DNA from: Paraburkholderia sp. PGU19
Lineage (GTDB): Bacteria > Pseudomonadota > Gammaproteobacteria > Burkholderiales > Burkholderiaceae
Assembly: GCF_013426915.1 (NCBI RefSeq)
Contig: NZ_AP023181.1
Coordinates: 1,984,001 to 2,048,000 of the forward strand
Direction: 5' to 3'
DNA: 64,000 nt
Shown here one piece after another: positions 52,374 to 61,544 of the stretch. Positions within the stretch are counted from its first letter, which is position 1; each line of letters starts with the position of its first letter. The notes under the pieces were generated by a model. That model was not told where the DNA came from, did not search any database, and saw only the letters and a program-made list of their open reading frames with translations. Both the position numbers and the translations under genes were made by a program.

Positions 52374-53447
52374 ATGTTTCTGAGGAATGCATGGTACGTC
52401 GCAGCATGGGATGCAGAGGTGACGCACACGCTCATGCCTGTGACGATCCTCGGCGAACCGGTCGTGCTGTATCGCCGCGAGGATGGCACGCCCGTCGCGC
52501 TCGAAGATGCGTGCCCGCATCGCAAGCTGCCGCTGTCGATGGGAAGACTGATCGGCGATCAGGTGGAATGCGGTTATCACGGCTTGACCTTCGATTGCGA
52601 GGGCGCATGCGTGCGCGTGCCCGGCAGCCCGCGCATTCCGCCTGGCGCGAAAGTGCGCAGCTATCCGCTGGCGGAGCGCTACGGCCTCTTGTGGATCTGG
52701 ATGGGCGATGCCGACGAGGCGGATGCCGCGACGATCGTGCAGATCGACGAATGGGGCGATCCTGCGTGGGGCGTGAATCGCGGCGATGCGATGACGGTGG
52801 ATTGTCATTACCTCTATGTCACCGACAATCTGCTCGACCCATCGCATGTCGCGTGGGTGCATCCGTCGTCGTTCGGCAATGCTGCGTGCGAGGCCGAACC
52901 GCTGAAAACCGAGGTCGCCGCGCATGGCGTAACGGTCTCGCGCTGGATGCGCGATGTCGATGTGGCGCCGTTCTATGCGCAGTTCGTCGGCTTCGAAGGG
53001 CGGTGCGACCGCAAGCAGCATTACGAAGTGCGCTTCCCGTCGCACGCGATCATCAAGGCGATCTTCACGCCGGCGGGAACGGGCGGCGACGATGCGCCGC
53101 TTCATCCCGACGTGTTCCTGATGAACTCGTATAACTTCATGACACCCGTCGACGAATCGCACACGCGCTACTACTGGTTCCAGACGCGCAACTTCGCGCC
53201 GCAGGACGAACAGGTGTCGCGGCAGTTCGATGCGGACGTGCGTCATGCTTTCGAAGAAGACCGCGTCGTGTTGACGGCCGTTCATCGCGGCATGCAGAAC
53301 ACGCGCACGCCGAACATCGATCTTGCGATCGACGCCGGCCCCTTGCGTTTCAGGCGCGCGCTTGCGCAGATGATCGAACGTGAGCAGCAGATAACGGCGA
53401 CGCCCGCGCCCGTCTATGTGGTGAACCGGCAGCGCGCGGAGCATTGA
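52374..53447 (+). CDS. VanA-like Rieske oxygenase (aromatic/amine demethylase alpha subunit)
   Basis: A 357-residue Rieske non-heme iron oxygenase of the vanillate demethylase type. Cluster ligands: C-x-H in EDACPHRKLPLSMG and C-x2-H in VECGYHGLTFD; the iron site is DNLLDPSHVAWVHP. The N-terminus MFLRNAWYVAAWDAEV is typical of VanA. It cleaves O- or N-methyl groups with its reductase, encoded 1 nt downstream. Co-regulation with an amino-acid binding protein favours an N-methylated substrate over a lignin phenol. Confidence 0.92.
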   Translation: MFLRNAWYVAAWDAEVTHTLMPVTILGEPVVLYRREDGTPVALEDACPHRKLPLSMGRLIGDQVECGYHGLTFDCEGACVRVPGSPRIPPGAKVRSYPLAERYGLLWIWMGDADEADAATIVQIDEWGDPAWGVNRGDAMTVDCHYLYVTDNLLDPSHVAWVHPSSFGNAACEAEPLKTEVAAHGVTVSRWMRDVDVAPFYAQFVGFEGRCDRKQHYEVRFPSHAIIKAIFTPAGTGGDDAPLHPDVFLMNSYNFMTPVDESHTRYYWFQTRNFAPQDEQVSRQFDADVRHAFEEDRVVLTAVHRGMQNTRTPNIDLAIDAGPLRFRRALAQMIEREQQITATPAPVYVVNRQRAEH

Positions 53448-53448
53448 G

Positions 53449-54609
53449 ATGAACGTCGTGGACGATCCGGCGACACTGCCCGCGTCGCACACAGCGTCGG
53501 GCTTCAGACGCTTTCGCGTGACGCGGCGCACGCAGGAAAGCGTATCGATCGTTTCGTTCGATCTCGCGCCTGTCGATGGTGAGGCGCTGACGCCGTTCGT
53601 TGCGGGGCAATTCGTGACCGTGCGATTGCCGTTGCCGTCAGGCGAGCGTTTGTTGCGCACGTATAGCCTCTCCGGCGATCCCGCCAATAACACGCGCTGG
53701 CGAATCTCCGTCAAACACGAGCAAGGCGGCGACGCGGTGCCTGCGGGACGCGGCTCGTCATTTCTTCACGAACGGGTGCACGTCGGCGACGAACTGGAAC
53801 TCGCGGGACCTGCGGGCGCGTTCGTTTGCGGTGACGACGTGACGCGACCCGTCGTGCTGATGAGCGGCGGTGTCGGGTTGACGCCGCTCGTCAGCATGCT
53901 GCACCGCTTGCGCGCGATGGACGGCGCGCACAGTCGCCGCGTGTACTTCATTCATGCCTGCGAGAACGGCGCGGTGCACGCGTTTCGTCATGAGGTGGAG
54001 ACGGTGGCGACGGCGTATCCAAACGTGCGCTTGCATGTCTGTTATCGGCTTCCTTCGGCGGAAGACCGCGCTTTGAAGCATTTCGACAGCGAAGGGCTGA
54101 TTTCGCGCGACACGCTGCAAGCACTCTTGCCGCTCGATGACTACGAAGTCTATCTATGTGGGCCGCCCGCTTTCATGCAGTCGAACTGGAAGCTCTTGCG
54201 CAGCCTCGGCATCGCGCGCGATCGCATTCATTACGAGTTCTTCGGTCCGGCAACGGTACTTGAGGAAGATACGGTCGAAGAGCCTCCGCACGCGATACCG
54301 GATACAGCGATTCAGAAAAGCCCAGCCACCACGACGACCATCCGCTTTCGCCCACAAGCCGAACCCGTCGTTTGGGACCCGGCTTGCGGTTCGCTCCTCG
54401 AGTTCGCCGAGAACCACGGCTATGCGCCCGCATTCAGCTGCCGGATCGGCATTTGCAATACCTGCGTGACGAGTCTGGTCGACGGGAAAGTCGACTACAC
54501 GGAAGAACCCCTGGAGCCGCCATCGCACGGTACAGTATTGCTGTGTTGCGCGAAGCCCGCGGGAAGCGTTACCCTGGCGCTATCCGACGACGCAAAAACG
54601 TTTGATTAA
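53449..54609 (+). CDS. Oxygenase reductase, FNR-type with C-terminal 2Fe-2S ferredoxin
   Basis: A 386-residue electron-transfer protein: FAD domain with RTYSLSGDP, NAD domain with LMSGGVGLTPLVSML, then a proline/threonine linker and a plant-type ferredoxin with SCRIGICNTC and a final Cys in LLCCAKP. The order FNR then ferredoxin, and its length, resemble NdmD/CntB-like or Hcr-like reductases rather than short VanB. It supplies the Rieske subunit with NADH electrons. Confidence 0.92.
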   Translation: MNVVDDPATLPASHTASGFRRFRVTRRTQESVSIVSFDLAPVDGEALTPFVAGQFVTVRLPLPSGERLLRTYSLSGDPANNTRWRISVKHEQGGDAVPAGRGSSFLHERVHVGDELELAGPAGAFVCGDDVTRPVVLMSGGVGLTPLVSMLHRLRAMDGAHSRRVYFIHACENGAVHAFRHEVETVATAYPNVRLHVCYRLPSAEDRALKHFDSEGLISRDTLQALLPLDDYEVYLCGPPAFMQSNWKLLRSLGIARDRIHYEFFGPATVLEEDTVEEPPHAIPDTAIQKSPATTTTIRFRPQAEPVVWDPACGSLLEFAENHGYAPAFSCRIGICNTCVTSLVDGKVDYTEEPLEPPSHGTVLLCCAKPAGSVTLALSDDAKTFD

Positions 54610-54620
54610 CCGGGGCCTCT

Positions 54621-55742
54621 ATGAAGATCAACTTTCCCGTCGAACCCGATTTCGACACGCAACGCAATCAGTTTCTCGACGCCGCCCGCGCAGCCGGCGC
54701 GGCCTTGACGACGTATGCACATCCTCTGAAAGGACCGAACCGCGAAGCACTCGCGACAGACGTCGCCTGGCTCGGCAAGCCCAACGCTTCACGCGTGCTG
54801 ATGACGCTGTCGGGCACACATGGCGTCGAGGGCTATTACGGTTCGACATGTCAAACGGCGTGGCTGCACGAACTCGCAACGCATCCACTGCCGGACGATG
54901 TCGCCGTGCTGATGGTCCATCTGATCAATCCGTGGGGCACGGCGTGGGTCAGGCGCGTGAACGAGGATAACGTCGACCTGAATCGCAACTACGTCGACTT
55001 CACGGCTGCGCTGCCCGACAATCCGCGTTACGAAGCGCTTCACGAAATCTATACGTGCCGCGACATCGACGGACCGCAGAGGCAACATGCCGATGCGCTG
55101 CTAGCAAAGCAAATCGACGCGTTGGGGTGGTCGGGGGTACAGGCAATCGTCGGCGCGGGTCAATACCTCCACGCAGACGGTCTGTTCTATGGCGGGCAGC
55201 AGCCCACCTGGTCGAACCGCACGCTGCGCGATATCGCAGCGCGTTTCCTCAAGCCCGCTCAGGTTGCGATTGCCTTCGACCTGCATACGGGCGCAGGCGC
55301 GTTCGGCCATCCGATGCTGATGTCGATTACACAGTCGGTCTATCCGGGGCTCGCCGACGCGCAACGCCTCTATGGCCCGTGGCTCTACACGCTGCTCACG
55401 CATGCGGACGCAGCCGTGAGCGAGACAGGCGTGGTTGCGCGGGCGACGGGCTATACGTCACAAGCGATGCTGGACGCGTTGCCGGATACGCATCTGATGC
55501 AACTCGTCATCGAGTGCGGCACCTATCCCGAAGCGCCGATGCACACGGCGCTGCGCGACGACCATTGGCTGCATCTGTACGGTGACCCTCACGATGCGCG
55601 AGGACGCGCGATCAGCCGCGCACTGTTCGAATCGTTCATGCCCGCCGATCCCGACTGGCGCGAACTGGTGTGGACGCGCACGCGGCAGATCTGGATGCGC
55701 GCGCTGGCGGCGCTGCCCGGCATCACGCCGAAGCAGCGCTAA
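54621..55742 (+). CDS. DUF2817 / M14-like metallopeptidase family protein
   Basis: A 373-residue cytoplasmic protein. Motifs of the carboxypeptidase-like DUF2817 family: GTHGVEGYYGS (zinc His and Glu), INPWGTAWVRRVNEDNVDLNRNYVDF and the later DLHTGAGAFGHP with C-terminal VIECGTYPE. Expected to cut an amide or peptide bond. 11 nt after the reductase gene, in the same operon; it may release the amino acid moiety of a conjugate before demethylation. Confidence 0.87.
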   Translation: MKINFPVEPDFDTQRNQFLDAARAAGAALTTYAHPLKGPNREALATDVAWLGKPNASRVLMTLSGTHGVEGYYGSTCQTAWLHELATHPLPDDVAVLMVHLINPWGTAWVRRVNEDNVDLNRNYVDFTAALPDNPRYEALHEIYTCRDIDGPQRQHADALLAKQIDALGWSGVQAIVGAGQYLHADGLFYGGQQPTWSNRTLRDIAARFLKPAQVAIAFDLHTGAGAFGHPMLMSITQSVYPGLADAQRLYGPWLYTLLTHADAAVSETGVVARATGYTSQAMLDALPDTHLMQLVIECGTYPEAPMHTALRDDHWLHLYGDPHDARGRAISRALFESFMPADPDWRELVWTRTRQIWMRALAALPGITPKQR

Positions 55743-55748
55743 AGCACT

Positions 55749-56576
55749 TCAAGCGAGCGCCTGGCTCGCAGCCGCAGCGCGGCTGCGCAGCCAGTTGATG
55801 CTCGCGAACAGCAACACCGCAAACACGATCAACATCGTCGCGACGGCGAGGATCGACGGATCGATCGAATCGCGGATGCCGCTCCACATCTGCCGTGGCA
55901 CGGTAGTCTGATCCGGGCCGCCGATGAACAGAATGACGATCACTTCATCGAACGATGTGGCAAAGGCGAACACACTGCCCGTCGCGACGGCTGGCGCAAT
56001 CAGCGGCAGCGTCACGCGCCTGAACGCGATCCAGGGCCGGGCGCCAAGACCCGATGCGGCGCGCAGCAGACTCTGATCGAACGACAGCAACGATGCCGTC
56101 ACGGTGATCACCACAAACGGCGTGCCCAGCGCCGCATGCGCCAGCACGACACCCGGATACGAATTCACGAGCCCGAGCGGCGCGAAGATCAGATAGAACC
56201 CGGCCGCAACGACGACGATGGGAACGATCATCGGCGAGATGATGATCGGCATGATCAGCGAACGCAGCGGAAACTGTGTGCGGCTCAGGCCGAGCGCCGC
56301 GAGTGTGCCGAGACATGTGGCGATCAGCGTCGAGGCCGCGCCAATGCCGAGGCTGTTCAACAGCGCGCGCTGCCAGTCGCCGCTGGTCAGCGCCTGCTCA
56401 TACCAGCGCAGCGAAAAGCCCTGCAATGGGTACGAGAAGTACGAACCCGAGTTGAACGAGAGCGGGATGATCGCAAGAATCGGTGCGATCAGAAAGAACA
56501 GCACGAGCGCGGTATGCACGCGCACCCAATGCGTCGCGATGCGCTCCGTCAGCACCTTCTTCCGTTGGTTTTGCAT
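55749..56576 (-). CDS. ABC transporter permease, PotC type
   Basis: A 275-residue inner-membrane permease with six helices and the EAA loop (LLRAASGLGARPWIAFRRVTLPLIAP). It is the last gene of the minus-strand operon starting at 61353 and converges with the DUF2817 gene, 6 nt apart. It belongs to the spermidine/putrescine (PotBC) group. Confidence 0.9.
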   Translation of the reverse strand: MQNQRKKVLTERIATHWVRVHTALVLFFLIAPILAIIPLSFNSGSYFSYPLQGFSLRWYEQALTSGDWQRALLNSLGIGAASTLIATCLGTLAALGLSRTQFPLRSLIMPIIISPMIVPIVVVAAGFYLIFAPLGLVNSYPGVVLAHAALGTPFVVITVTASLLSFDQSLLRAASGLGARPWIAFRRVTLPLIAPAVATGSVFAFATSFDEVIVILFIGGPDQTTVPRQMWSGIRDSIDPSILAVATMLIVFAVLLFASINWLRSRAAAASQALA

Positions 56577-56606
56577 GGCGGTCCCTTGTCGTCGTGTAAG
56601 CGTCGC

Positions 56607-57872
56607 TCAACCGAAGCGCAAACGGTCGATGCCGACGATGCGGTTGAACAGGAAGTAGAAGATCGCGGTGAAGATCACGAGATACGCCGACAGCGCACCT
56701 GCAAGCCCCCAGTTCAGTTGCGTATTGGTCTGCATCGCGATCAGCTGGCTGATCATCTCGTCGCCTGCTCCACCGAGTAACGCTGGCGTGATGTAGTAGC
56801 CGAGCGCGAGCACGAATACGAGGAAGCAGCCCGCGCCGACACCCGGCAGCGTTTGCGGCACATACACGCGCACGAATGCGGTGAACGGATGCGCGCCGAG
56901 CGACTGCGCTGCGCGCACGTAAATTGGCGACACACTTTTCATCACCGAATAGATGGCGAGGATCATGTACGGCAACAGCACGTGCGTCATGCCGATCAGC
57001 ACGCCCGCGCGATTGAAGATGAGCGGGACGGGATGCGTCGCGAGCCCGAGTCCCATCAGCAGGCTGTTGATGACGCCGCCCGGCTGCAACAGCACATACC
57101 ATGCGGTGGTACGCACCAGCAGCGACGTCCAGAACGGCACGATCACGAGCAGCATCAGACGGTTGCTGCTTTTTGCGGGCAGATTGGCGAGCATCCACGC
57201 GACGGGATAGCCGAGCAGCAGACACAGCACCGTGACCGTCGCGCTGATCGAGATCGTGCGCAGGAACGCCTGCCGATAGACCGACGAGTTGTCCGGCACG
57301 AATTCGACCGAGCCTTGGGGCGTGACCTGCGCATCGATGGCGGCGAGCAGATAGTCCGGTGTCGGCGATGCGGCGGCGCGTTTCAACAGACGCCAGGTTT
57401 CCGGCGAGTTCCAGCGCTCGTCCATTTCAATGAGCGCGGGTTTCCATGCGGGCGGCGCGTCGGCCGGCAAGTTGCGCGCGGTGCGCATCAGCAGGCTGCG
57501 AAATTCGGCCTGAGCGAAGTTCAGGCGTCGCGCAACCGTGCCGAGTTGCCCGCTCCCTTGCGCCTCCTTCAAGCCCGACGCAAGCAGCGCGAAGGTGCGC
57601 TCGTCGGGGACGCCGCGCCCGTCCCATGCATCGAGCGCGCGAGTGAGCGCGGGCATGCTGTCGGGCACCTCGTGGTTCTGCACGCTGCGCGCGAGCAGCA
57701 ACGCGATGGGCGCGATGAACGTCGATAGCAGGAACAGGATCAGCGGCAGCGCAAGCAGCAGCGCCTGAGCCGACGCGCGGCGCTGCGCCTTCTGGAACGA
57801 AGCGCGGCCGTTGGCTCTCGTCGGAGAGCCCGAAGCCGCGGCTTGGGCCGATACGGGCATGCTGGTAGTCAC
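56607..57872 (-). CDS. ABC transporter permease, PotB type with periplasmic insertion
   Basis: A 421-residue permease. Helix 1 (about 35-60) is followed by a soluble stretch of about 140 residues before the remaining helices, which is common in long PotB-like permeases. EAA loop: VRAAQSLGAHPFTAFVRVYVPQTLPG. Partner of the PotC-type permease 30 nt downstream. Confidence 0.9.
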   Translation of the reverse strand: MTTSMPVSAQAAASGSPTRANGRASFQKAQRRASAQALLLALPLILFLLSTFIAPIALLLARSVQNHEVPDSMPALTRALDAWDGRGVPDERTFALLASGLKEAQGSGQLGTVARRLNFAQAEFRSLLMRTARNLPADAPPAWKPALIEMDERWNSPETWRLLKRAAASPTPDYLLAAIDAQVTPQGSVEFVPDNSSVYRQAFLRTISISATVTVLCLLLGYPVAWMLANLPAKSSNRLMLLVIVPFWTSLLVRTTAWYVLLQPGGVINSLLMGLGLATHPVPLIFNRAGVLIGMTHVLLPYMILAIYSVMKSVSPIYVRAAQSLGAHPFTAFVRVYVPQTLPGVGAGCFLVFVLALGYYITPALLGGAGDEMISQLIAMQTNTQLNWGLAGALSAYLVIFTAIFYFLFNRIVGIDRLRFG

Positions 57873-57927
57873 GTCGGGCTCTCTTTGCTCTCGTTGCGCT
57901 GTTTAAACAGCGAAGTTACTGCCGGGG

Positions 57928-58983
57928 TTACTGAGTAAGCCAGGTCTGGAAGCGCTTGTTGATCTGGTCCGCGTTGTCGGCCCAGAAGCCCGCATTGATC
58001 TGCAACGCACGTTTGAAGTTCTGCGGCGAGGTCGGCAGATCGGACAGGCGCTGCTTGTCGACGAGCGCGATCGCATCCTTACGCGGCGGCGCGTAGGCGA
58101 TGTACTTCGACAGATCGGCATACGCTTTCGGCTGCGAAGCGGAAACGATGAACTTCGCCGCCGCGTCTGCGTGCTTCGCGCCCGTCGGAATGCCCCACCA
58201 GTCGAAGTCGTAGACCTGCGCGTCCCAGACGGCCTTGAACGGCTTGTTGTCTTTCTTCGCGGCATCGTCGATGCGGCCGTTGTAGGCCTGCGTCATCACC
58301 ACCGCGCCGTCCGCGAGCAACTGCGGCGCCTGGGCGCCCGATTCCCACCAGACGATGTTCTTCTTGATCGTGTCGAGCTTCTTGAAAGCGCGATCGACGC
58401 CTGCGGGCGTGGCGAGTACCTTGTACACATCCTTCGGATCGACGCCGTCGGCAATCAGCGCCCATTCCATCGATACCTTCGGCGACTTGCGCAGCCCGCG
58501 CTTGCCCGGGAATTTCTGCAGGTCGAAGAAGTCGGCGACGGTGGTTGGCGCGGTCTTCAGCTTGCTCGCATCGTAGGCAAAGACGGTGGACCAGACCATG
58601 CTCGCTACCGCGCAATCGCTGATCGAGCCGGGAATGAAATCGCTCGTCTTGCCTATTGTTTTCTTGTCGAACTTCTGCAGCAGGCCTTCGTCGCAGGCCG
58701 TGATTGCATCGTTCGTTTCGAGGTCGATCAGGTCCCATGTGGTGTTCTTCGCCTGTTCCATCGCGGAAAGCTTGGCGAGGCCGCCGTCATAGGATTCCGT
58801 CGAAAAGCCTACGCCCGTGGCTTGCGTGAACGGCTCGAAATAGGCTTTCTTCGCAGCCGCTTCATAGGCGCCGCCGAACGTCACGACGGAAAGTGTTTCC
58901 GCAGCCTGAGCACCGGCGGCGAAGAAAGCGACGACGGAGAGGGCGGCAAGTGCGGCACGTTGTGCCTTGATTTGAGTGCGCAT
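57928..58983 (-). CDS. ABC transporter substrate-binding protein, PotD/PotF type
   Basis: A 351-residue periplasmic protein: signal peptide ending AGAQA (about residue 27), then AETLSVVTFGGAYEAAAKKAYFEPF, the family opening, and SAMEQAKNTTWDLIDLETND. Ligands are polyamines, betaines or similar cations in known relatives; aspartates in the cleft cannot be assigned by eye. One base separates it from the ATPase gene. Confidence 0.92.
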   Translation of the reverse strand: MRTQIKAQRAALAALSVVAFFAAGAQAAETLSVVTFGGAYEAAAKKAYFEPFTQATGVGFSTESYDGGLAKLSAMEQAKNTTWDLIDLETNDAITACDEGLLQKFDKKTIGKTSDFIPGSISDCAVASMVWSTVFAYDASKLKTAPTTVADFFDLQKFPGKRGLRKSPKVSMEWALIADGVDPKDVYKVLATPAGVDRAFKKLDTIKKNIVWWESGAQAPQLLADGAVVMTQAYNGRIDDAAKKDNKPFKAVWDAQVYDFDWWGIPTGAKHADAAAKFIVSASQPKAYADLSKYIAYAPPRKDAIALVDKQRLSDLPTSPQNFKRALQINAGFWADNADQINKRFQTWLTQ

Positions 58984-58984
58984 G

Positions 58985-60172
58985 TCAGTTGGCTCCTGCA
59001 GGTGCGGTCGTAATGATGGTAGGTAACGGAGACGGCGGGGAGTAATTGGCAGGCGCGTTGCGATGCGCGCTTGCCGTCATTGCGAGAATCTTGCAATCGT
59101 CGTGGCGCCATGCGACCTCGACCATGTTGCCTGGCGAGGGCAGTGCGTGACGCTGCGTGTTGGGCACCTTGACGACGATGCTATCGCGCGCGCCGAGCTT
59201 CAGATGAACGCGGTGATGATCGCCGCAATACACCAGTTCTTCGACACGGGCTTGCACGACGTTGCTGTGTCCGTCGACCTGCGTGCCTTCGGCGCTCGGG
59301 ATATGCGCGCGCTCGGGGCGCAGCGCGAGCATCGCGTCGTCGCCTTCGCGCAGGCCGTTTTCGCAGCGCCCGCGAATGATGCTGCCGTCCGCCAGCGCGA
59401 GGGTCGCGCTGTCGTCGCTTACGTTGGTGACGCGTCCCGTCAGCCCATTGTTCTCGCCGACGAAGTTCGCGACGAAGGCATTCTGCGCATTCTCGTAAAG
59501 CTCGCTCGGCGTGGCGGCCTGCTGGATGCGGCCATCGGAGAAGACGGCGACGCGGTTCGACATCGTCAGCGCTTCGGCCTGATCGTGCGTCACGTAGACG
59601 ATCGTCAGCGACAGCTCACGATGCAGGCGCATGATTTCGTATTGCATCGTTTCGCGCAGACGCTTGTCGAGCGCGCCGAGCGGCTCGTCCATCAAGACGA
59701 CGCTCGGCTCGAACACCAGCGCGCGTGCCAGCGCGACGCGTTGCTGCTGTCCGCCCGACAGTTGCGATGGGCGGCGGTTTGCCAGATGCGGCAACTCGAT
59801 CATCTCCAGTGCGCGCTTCACGCGCGTCTTCTGCTCGGCGCGGCTCACGCGACGAACCGAAAGCGGAAACGCGACGTTCTCAGCAATCGTCAGATGCGGA
59901 AAGAGTGCGTAGTTCTGGAACACCATGCCGATGTCGCGCTGATGCGGCGGCTTGTCGTCGAGCCGCCGTCCGTCGAGACGAATCTCGCCTTGCGTGGGCG
60001 TTTCGAAACCCGCGAGCATCATCAGCGTGGTGGTCTTGCCTGAACCCGACGGCCCGAGCAGCGACAGAAATTCGCCCTTGCGCACGTCGAGGTTCAGATC
60101 GTCAACGACGTAATGCGCGCCGTCATACGATTTGCTCACGCCCGAGAATGAGATGAAGGAAGGGTTTGACAT
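58985..60172 (-). CDS. ABC transporter ATP-binding protein, PotA type
   Basis: A 395-residue ATPase: Walker A GPSGSGKTTT, signature LSGGQQQRVALARAL, Walker B VVLMDEPLGALD, C-terminal TOBE domain (RGRCENGLREGDDAMLALRPE). Start at ATG 60172; a TTG at 60208 would overlap the Rieske gene. 32 nt after the Rieske stop, so it belongs to the same transcript. Confidence 0.93.
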   Translation of the reverse strand: MSNPSFISFSGVSKSYDGAHYVVDDLNLDVRKGEFLSLLGPSGSGKTTTLMMLAGFETPTQGEIRLDGRRLDDKPPHQRDIGMVFQNYALFPHLTIAENVAFPLSVRRVSRAEQKTRVKRALEMIELPHLANRRPSQLSGGQQQRVALARALVFEPSVVLMDEPLGALDKRLRETMQYEIMRLHRELSLTIVYVTHDQAEALTMSNRVAVFSDGRIQQAATPSELYENAQNAFVANFVGENNGLTGRVTNVSDDSATLALADGSIIRGRCENGLREGDDAMLALRPERAHIPSAEGTQVDGHSNVVQARVEELVYCGDHHRVHLKLGARDSIVVKVPNTQRHALPSPGNMVEVAWRHDDCKILAMTASAHRNAPANYSPPSPLPTIITTAPAGAN

Positions 60173-60204
60173 CGTGCTGGCGTCCTGTCGGTGTTGCTTC
60201 GTAA

Positions 60205-61353
60205 TCAATGCGTGCCGATCTTCGCCGCGAGATAGCGCGCGAAGTCATAGTTAGGGCGTTCGAGATGGCTCAGATGACCGGGCTTGGCAAGCGGTGCATG
60301 CACGCCGCGAAATACAGCTTCCACGCCGCGTCGGTCTTCCGCGTTCACGTCGTCGAGGAGCTTCTTGAGTGTCGCCATATACGCATGGGCCTGCGGATCG
60401 GCGACGAACTCCGGCGCCAGTCCGCCGCCGAAGCGGATATGCACGCGCCCCACGCCTTCAGGCTGAAGCACGAGATACCAGAAGTAGCCCGGCGTCAGCG
60501 TCACGAGATGCGTTGGGTAAATCGCAAGCAGGGCCGTGGTCTTGCGCCAATGTCCCGTCAGACGCGTGTTGTCCGGATGCGCGTTGCCGATCGGCAAGGA
60601 CGCTTCCTTCGTGATCCAGTGATAGTTGAAGGCCGGAAGGCCGGGCGGGCATTCCATTTCTTCGAGCCGCGAATGCGGGCCTACCGTCGCGCGATGCAGC
60701 ATCGGCAGGTGATAGCTCTCCATGAAGTTTTCCGCGAGGATCTTCCAGTTCGTGTCCCACACGTGCTCTTCATAGAAAGTTTCGATGTAGTCGGACATGC
60801 CGTATGCGCCGATCAGCTCGTTCAATTCAGCGAGTTGTGCGTGAATAGGCAGGGCGTTCGCATCGAGCGTCACGTAAATCCAGCCTTGCCATTCTTCGCA
60901 ACGCACGGCAGGCAGTCGATAACTTCCCTTGCAGAAACCTTCTTGCCGATCCATCAGCGGTGCGCCTTTCAGCGCGCCATCGAGCGAATAATTCCACGCG
61001 TGATAGGGGCACACGATCCTGCGCACATTGCCGCGTCCTTCGAGCAGCACCGACATGCGATGCAGGCAGACATTCGACATCGCCTTCAATTGCATCTGCT
61101 CGTCGCGCAGCACGACGATCGGCTGGTCGCCGATCCGTGCGGTCAGGTAGTCGCCGGCATCCTTCAGCGCGCTCGCGCGGCCGGCGCATTGCCATTCGCG
61201 CGAGAAGATATCGCGCTCTTCCAGCGCGAGAAATTCGGGTGACGTGTAGACACCGGGCGGCATCGAACGCGCTTCGCTGAAGGGCCGATCGCAACCGGTC
61301 AGCAGATCATCGACCAGCGCTTCGATTGCGATCGTCCTTGCCGGGTGTGCCAT
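60205..61353 (-). CDS. Rieske oxygenase alpha subunit, choline monooxygenase/GbcA-like
   Basis: A 382-residue Rieske oxygenase. Cluster ligands: NVCLHRMSVLLEG (C-x-H) and RIVCPYHAWNYSLDG (C-x2-H); iron site AENFMESYHLPMLH. The layout is nearer to quaternary-ammonium oxygenases (choline monooxygenase, glycine betaine demethylase) than to VanA. First gene of the operon with a polyamine/betaine-type importer, which fits oxidation of an imported cation. No reductase is encoded here; the one at 53449 could serve. Confidence 0.9.
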   Translation of the reverse strand: MAHPARTIAIEALVDDLLTGCDRPFSEARSMPPGVYTSPEFLALEERDIFSREWQCAGRASALKDAGDYLTARIGDQPIVVLRDEQMQLKAMSNVCLHRMSVLLEGRGNVRRIVCPYHAWNYSLDGALKGAPLMDRQEGFCKGSYRLPAVRCEEWQGWIYVTLDANALPIHAQLAELNELIGAYGMSDYIETFYEEHVWDTNWKILAENFMESYHLPMLHRATVGPHSRLEEMECPPGLPAFNYHWITKEASLPIGNAHPDNTRLTGHWRKTTALLAIYPTHLVTLTPGYFWYLVLQPEGVGRVHIRFGGGLAPEFVADPQAHAYMATLKKLLDDVNAEDRRGVEAVFRGVHAPLAKPGHLSHLERPNYDFARYLAAKIGTH

Positions 61354-61544
61354 GTCGCCCTCCTTGTTTCGAGCTTGCGAGAGCGCGCCGACGCTGGATT
61401 GCGTGGTGTTGCGCTCGACATGGACATCAATCTATCAAGCCAAATTCCCAGCCAAAATATTGTTTTTGGATGCAAAGCAAAGCTTTTTACTATGTAGCGC
61501 CGATGCTCGCTTGCGCGAGCTTTGCCGTGTGTTTCGAACAGGGT
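61354..61544. promoter_or_regulatory. Promoter region of the Rieske/PotABCD operon
   Basis: The 191-nt gap has an AT-rich core (about 61440-61495). On the minus strand it reads TTTGCATCC, then AATATTTT; the pattern TGCAT-N9-ATATTTT is shared with the plus-strand promoter at 62554. Confidence 0.4.

Noticed and set aside
52236..53714. 492-codon minus-strand open frame
   Set aside because: Antisense to the Rieske oxygenase and reductase genes; no domain and no start signal.
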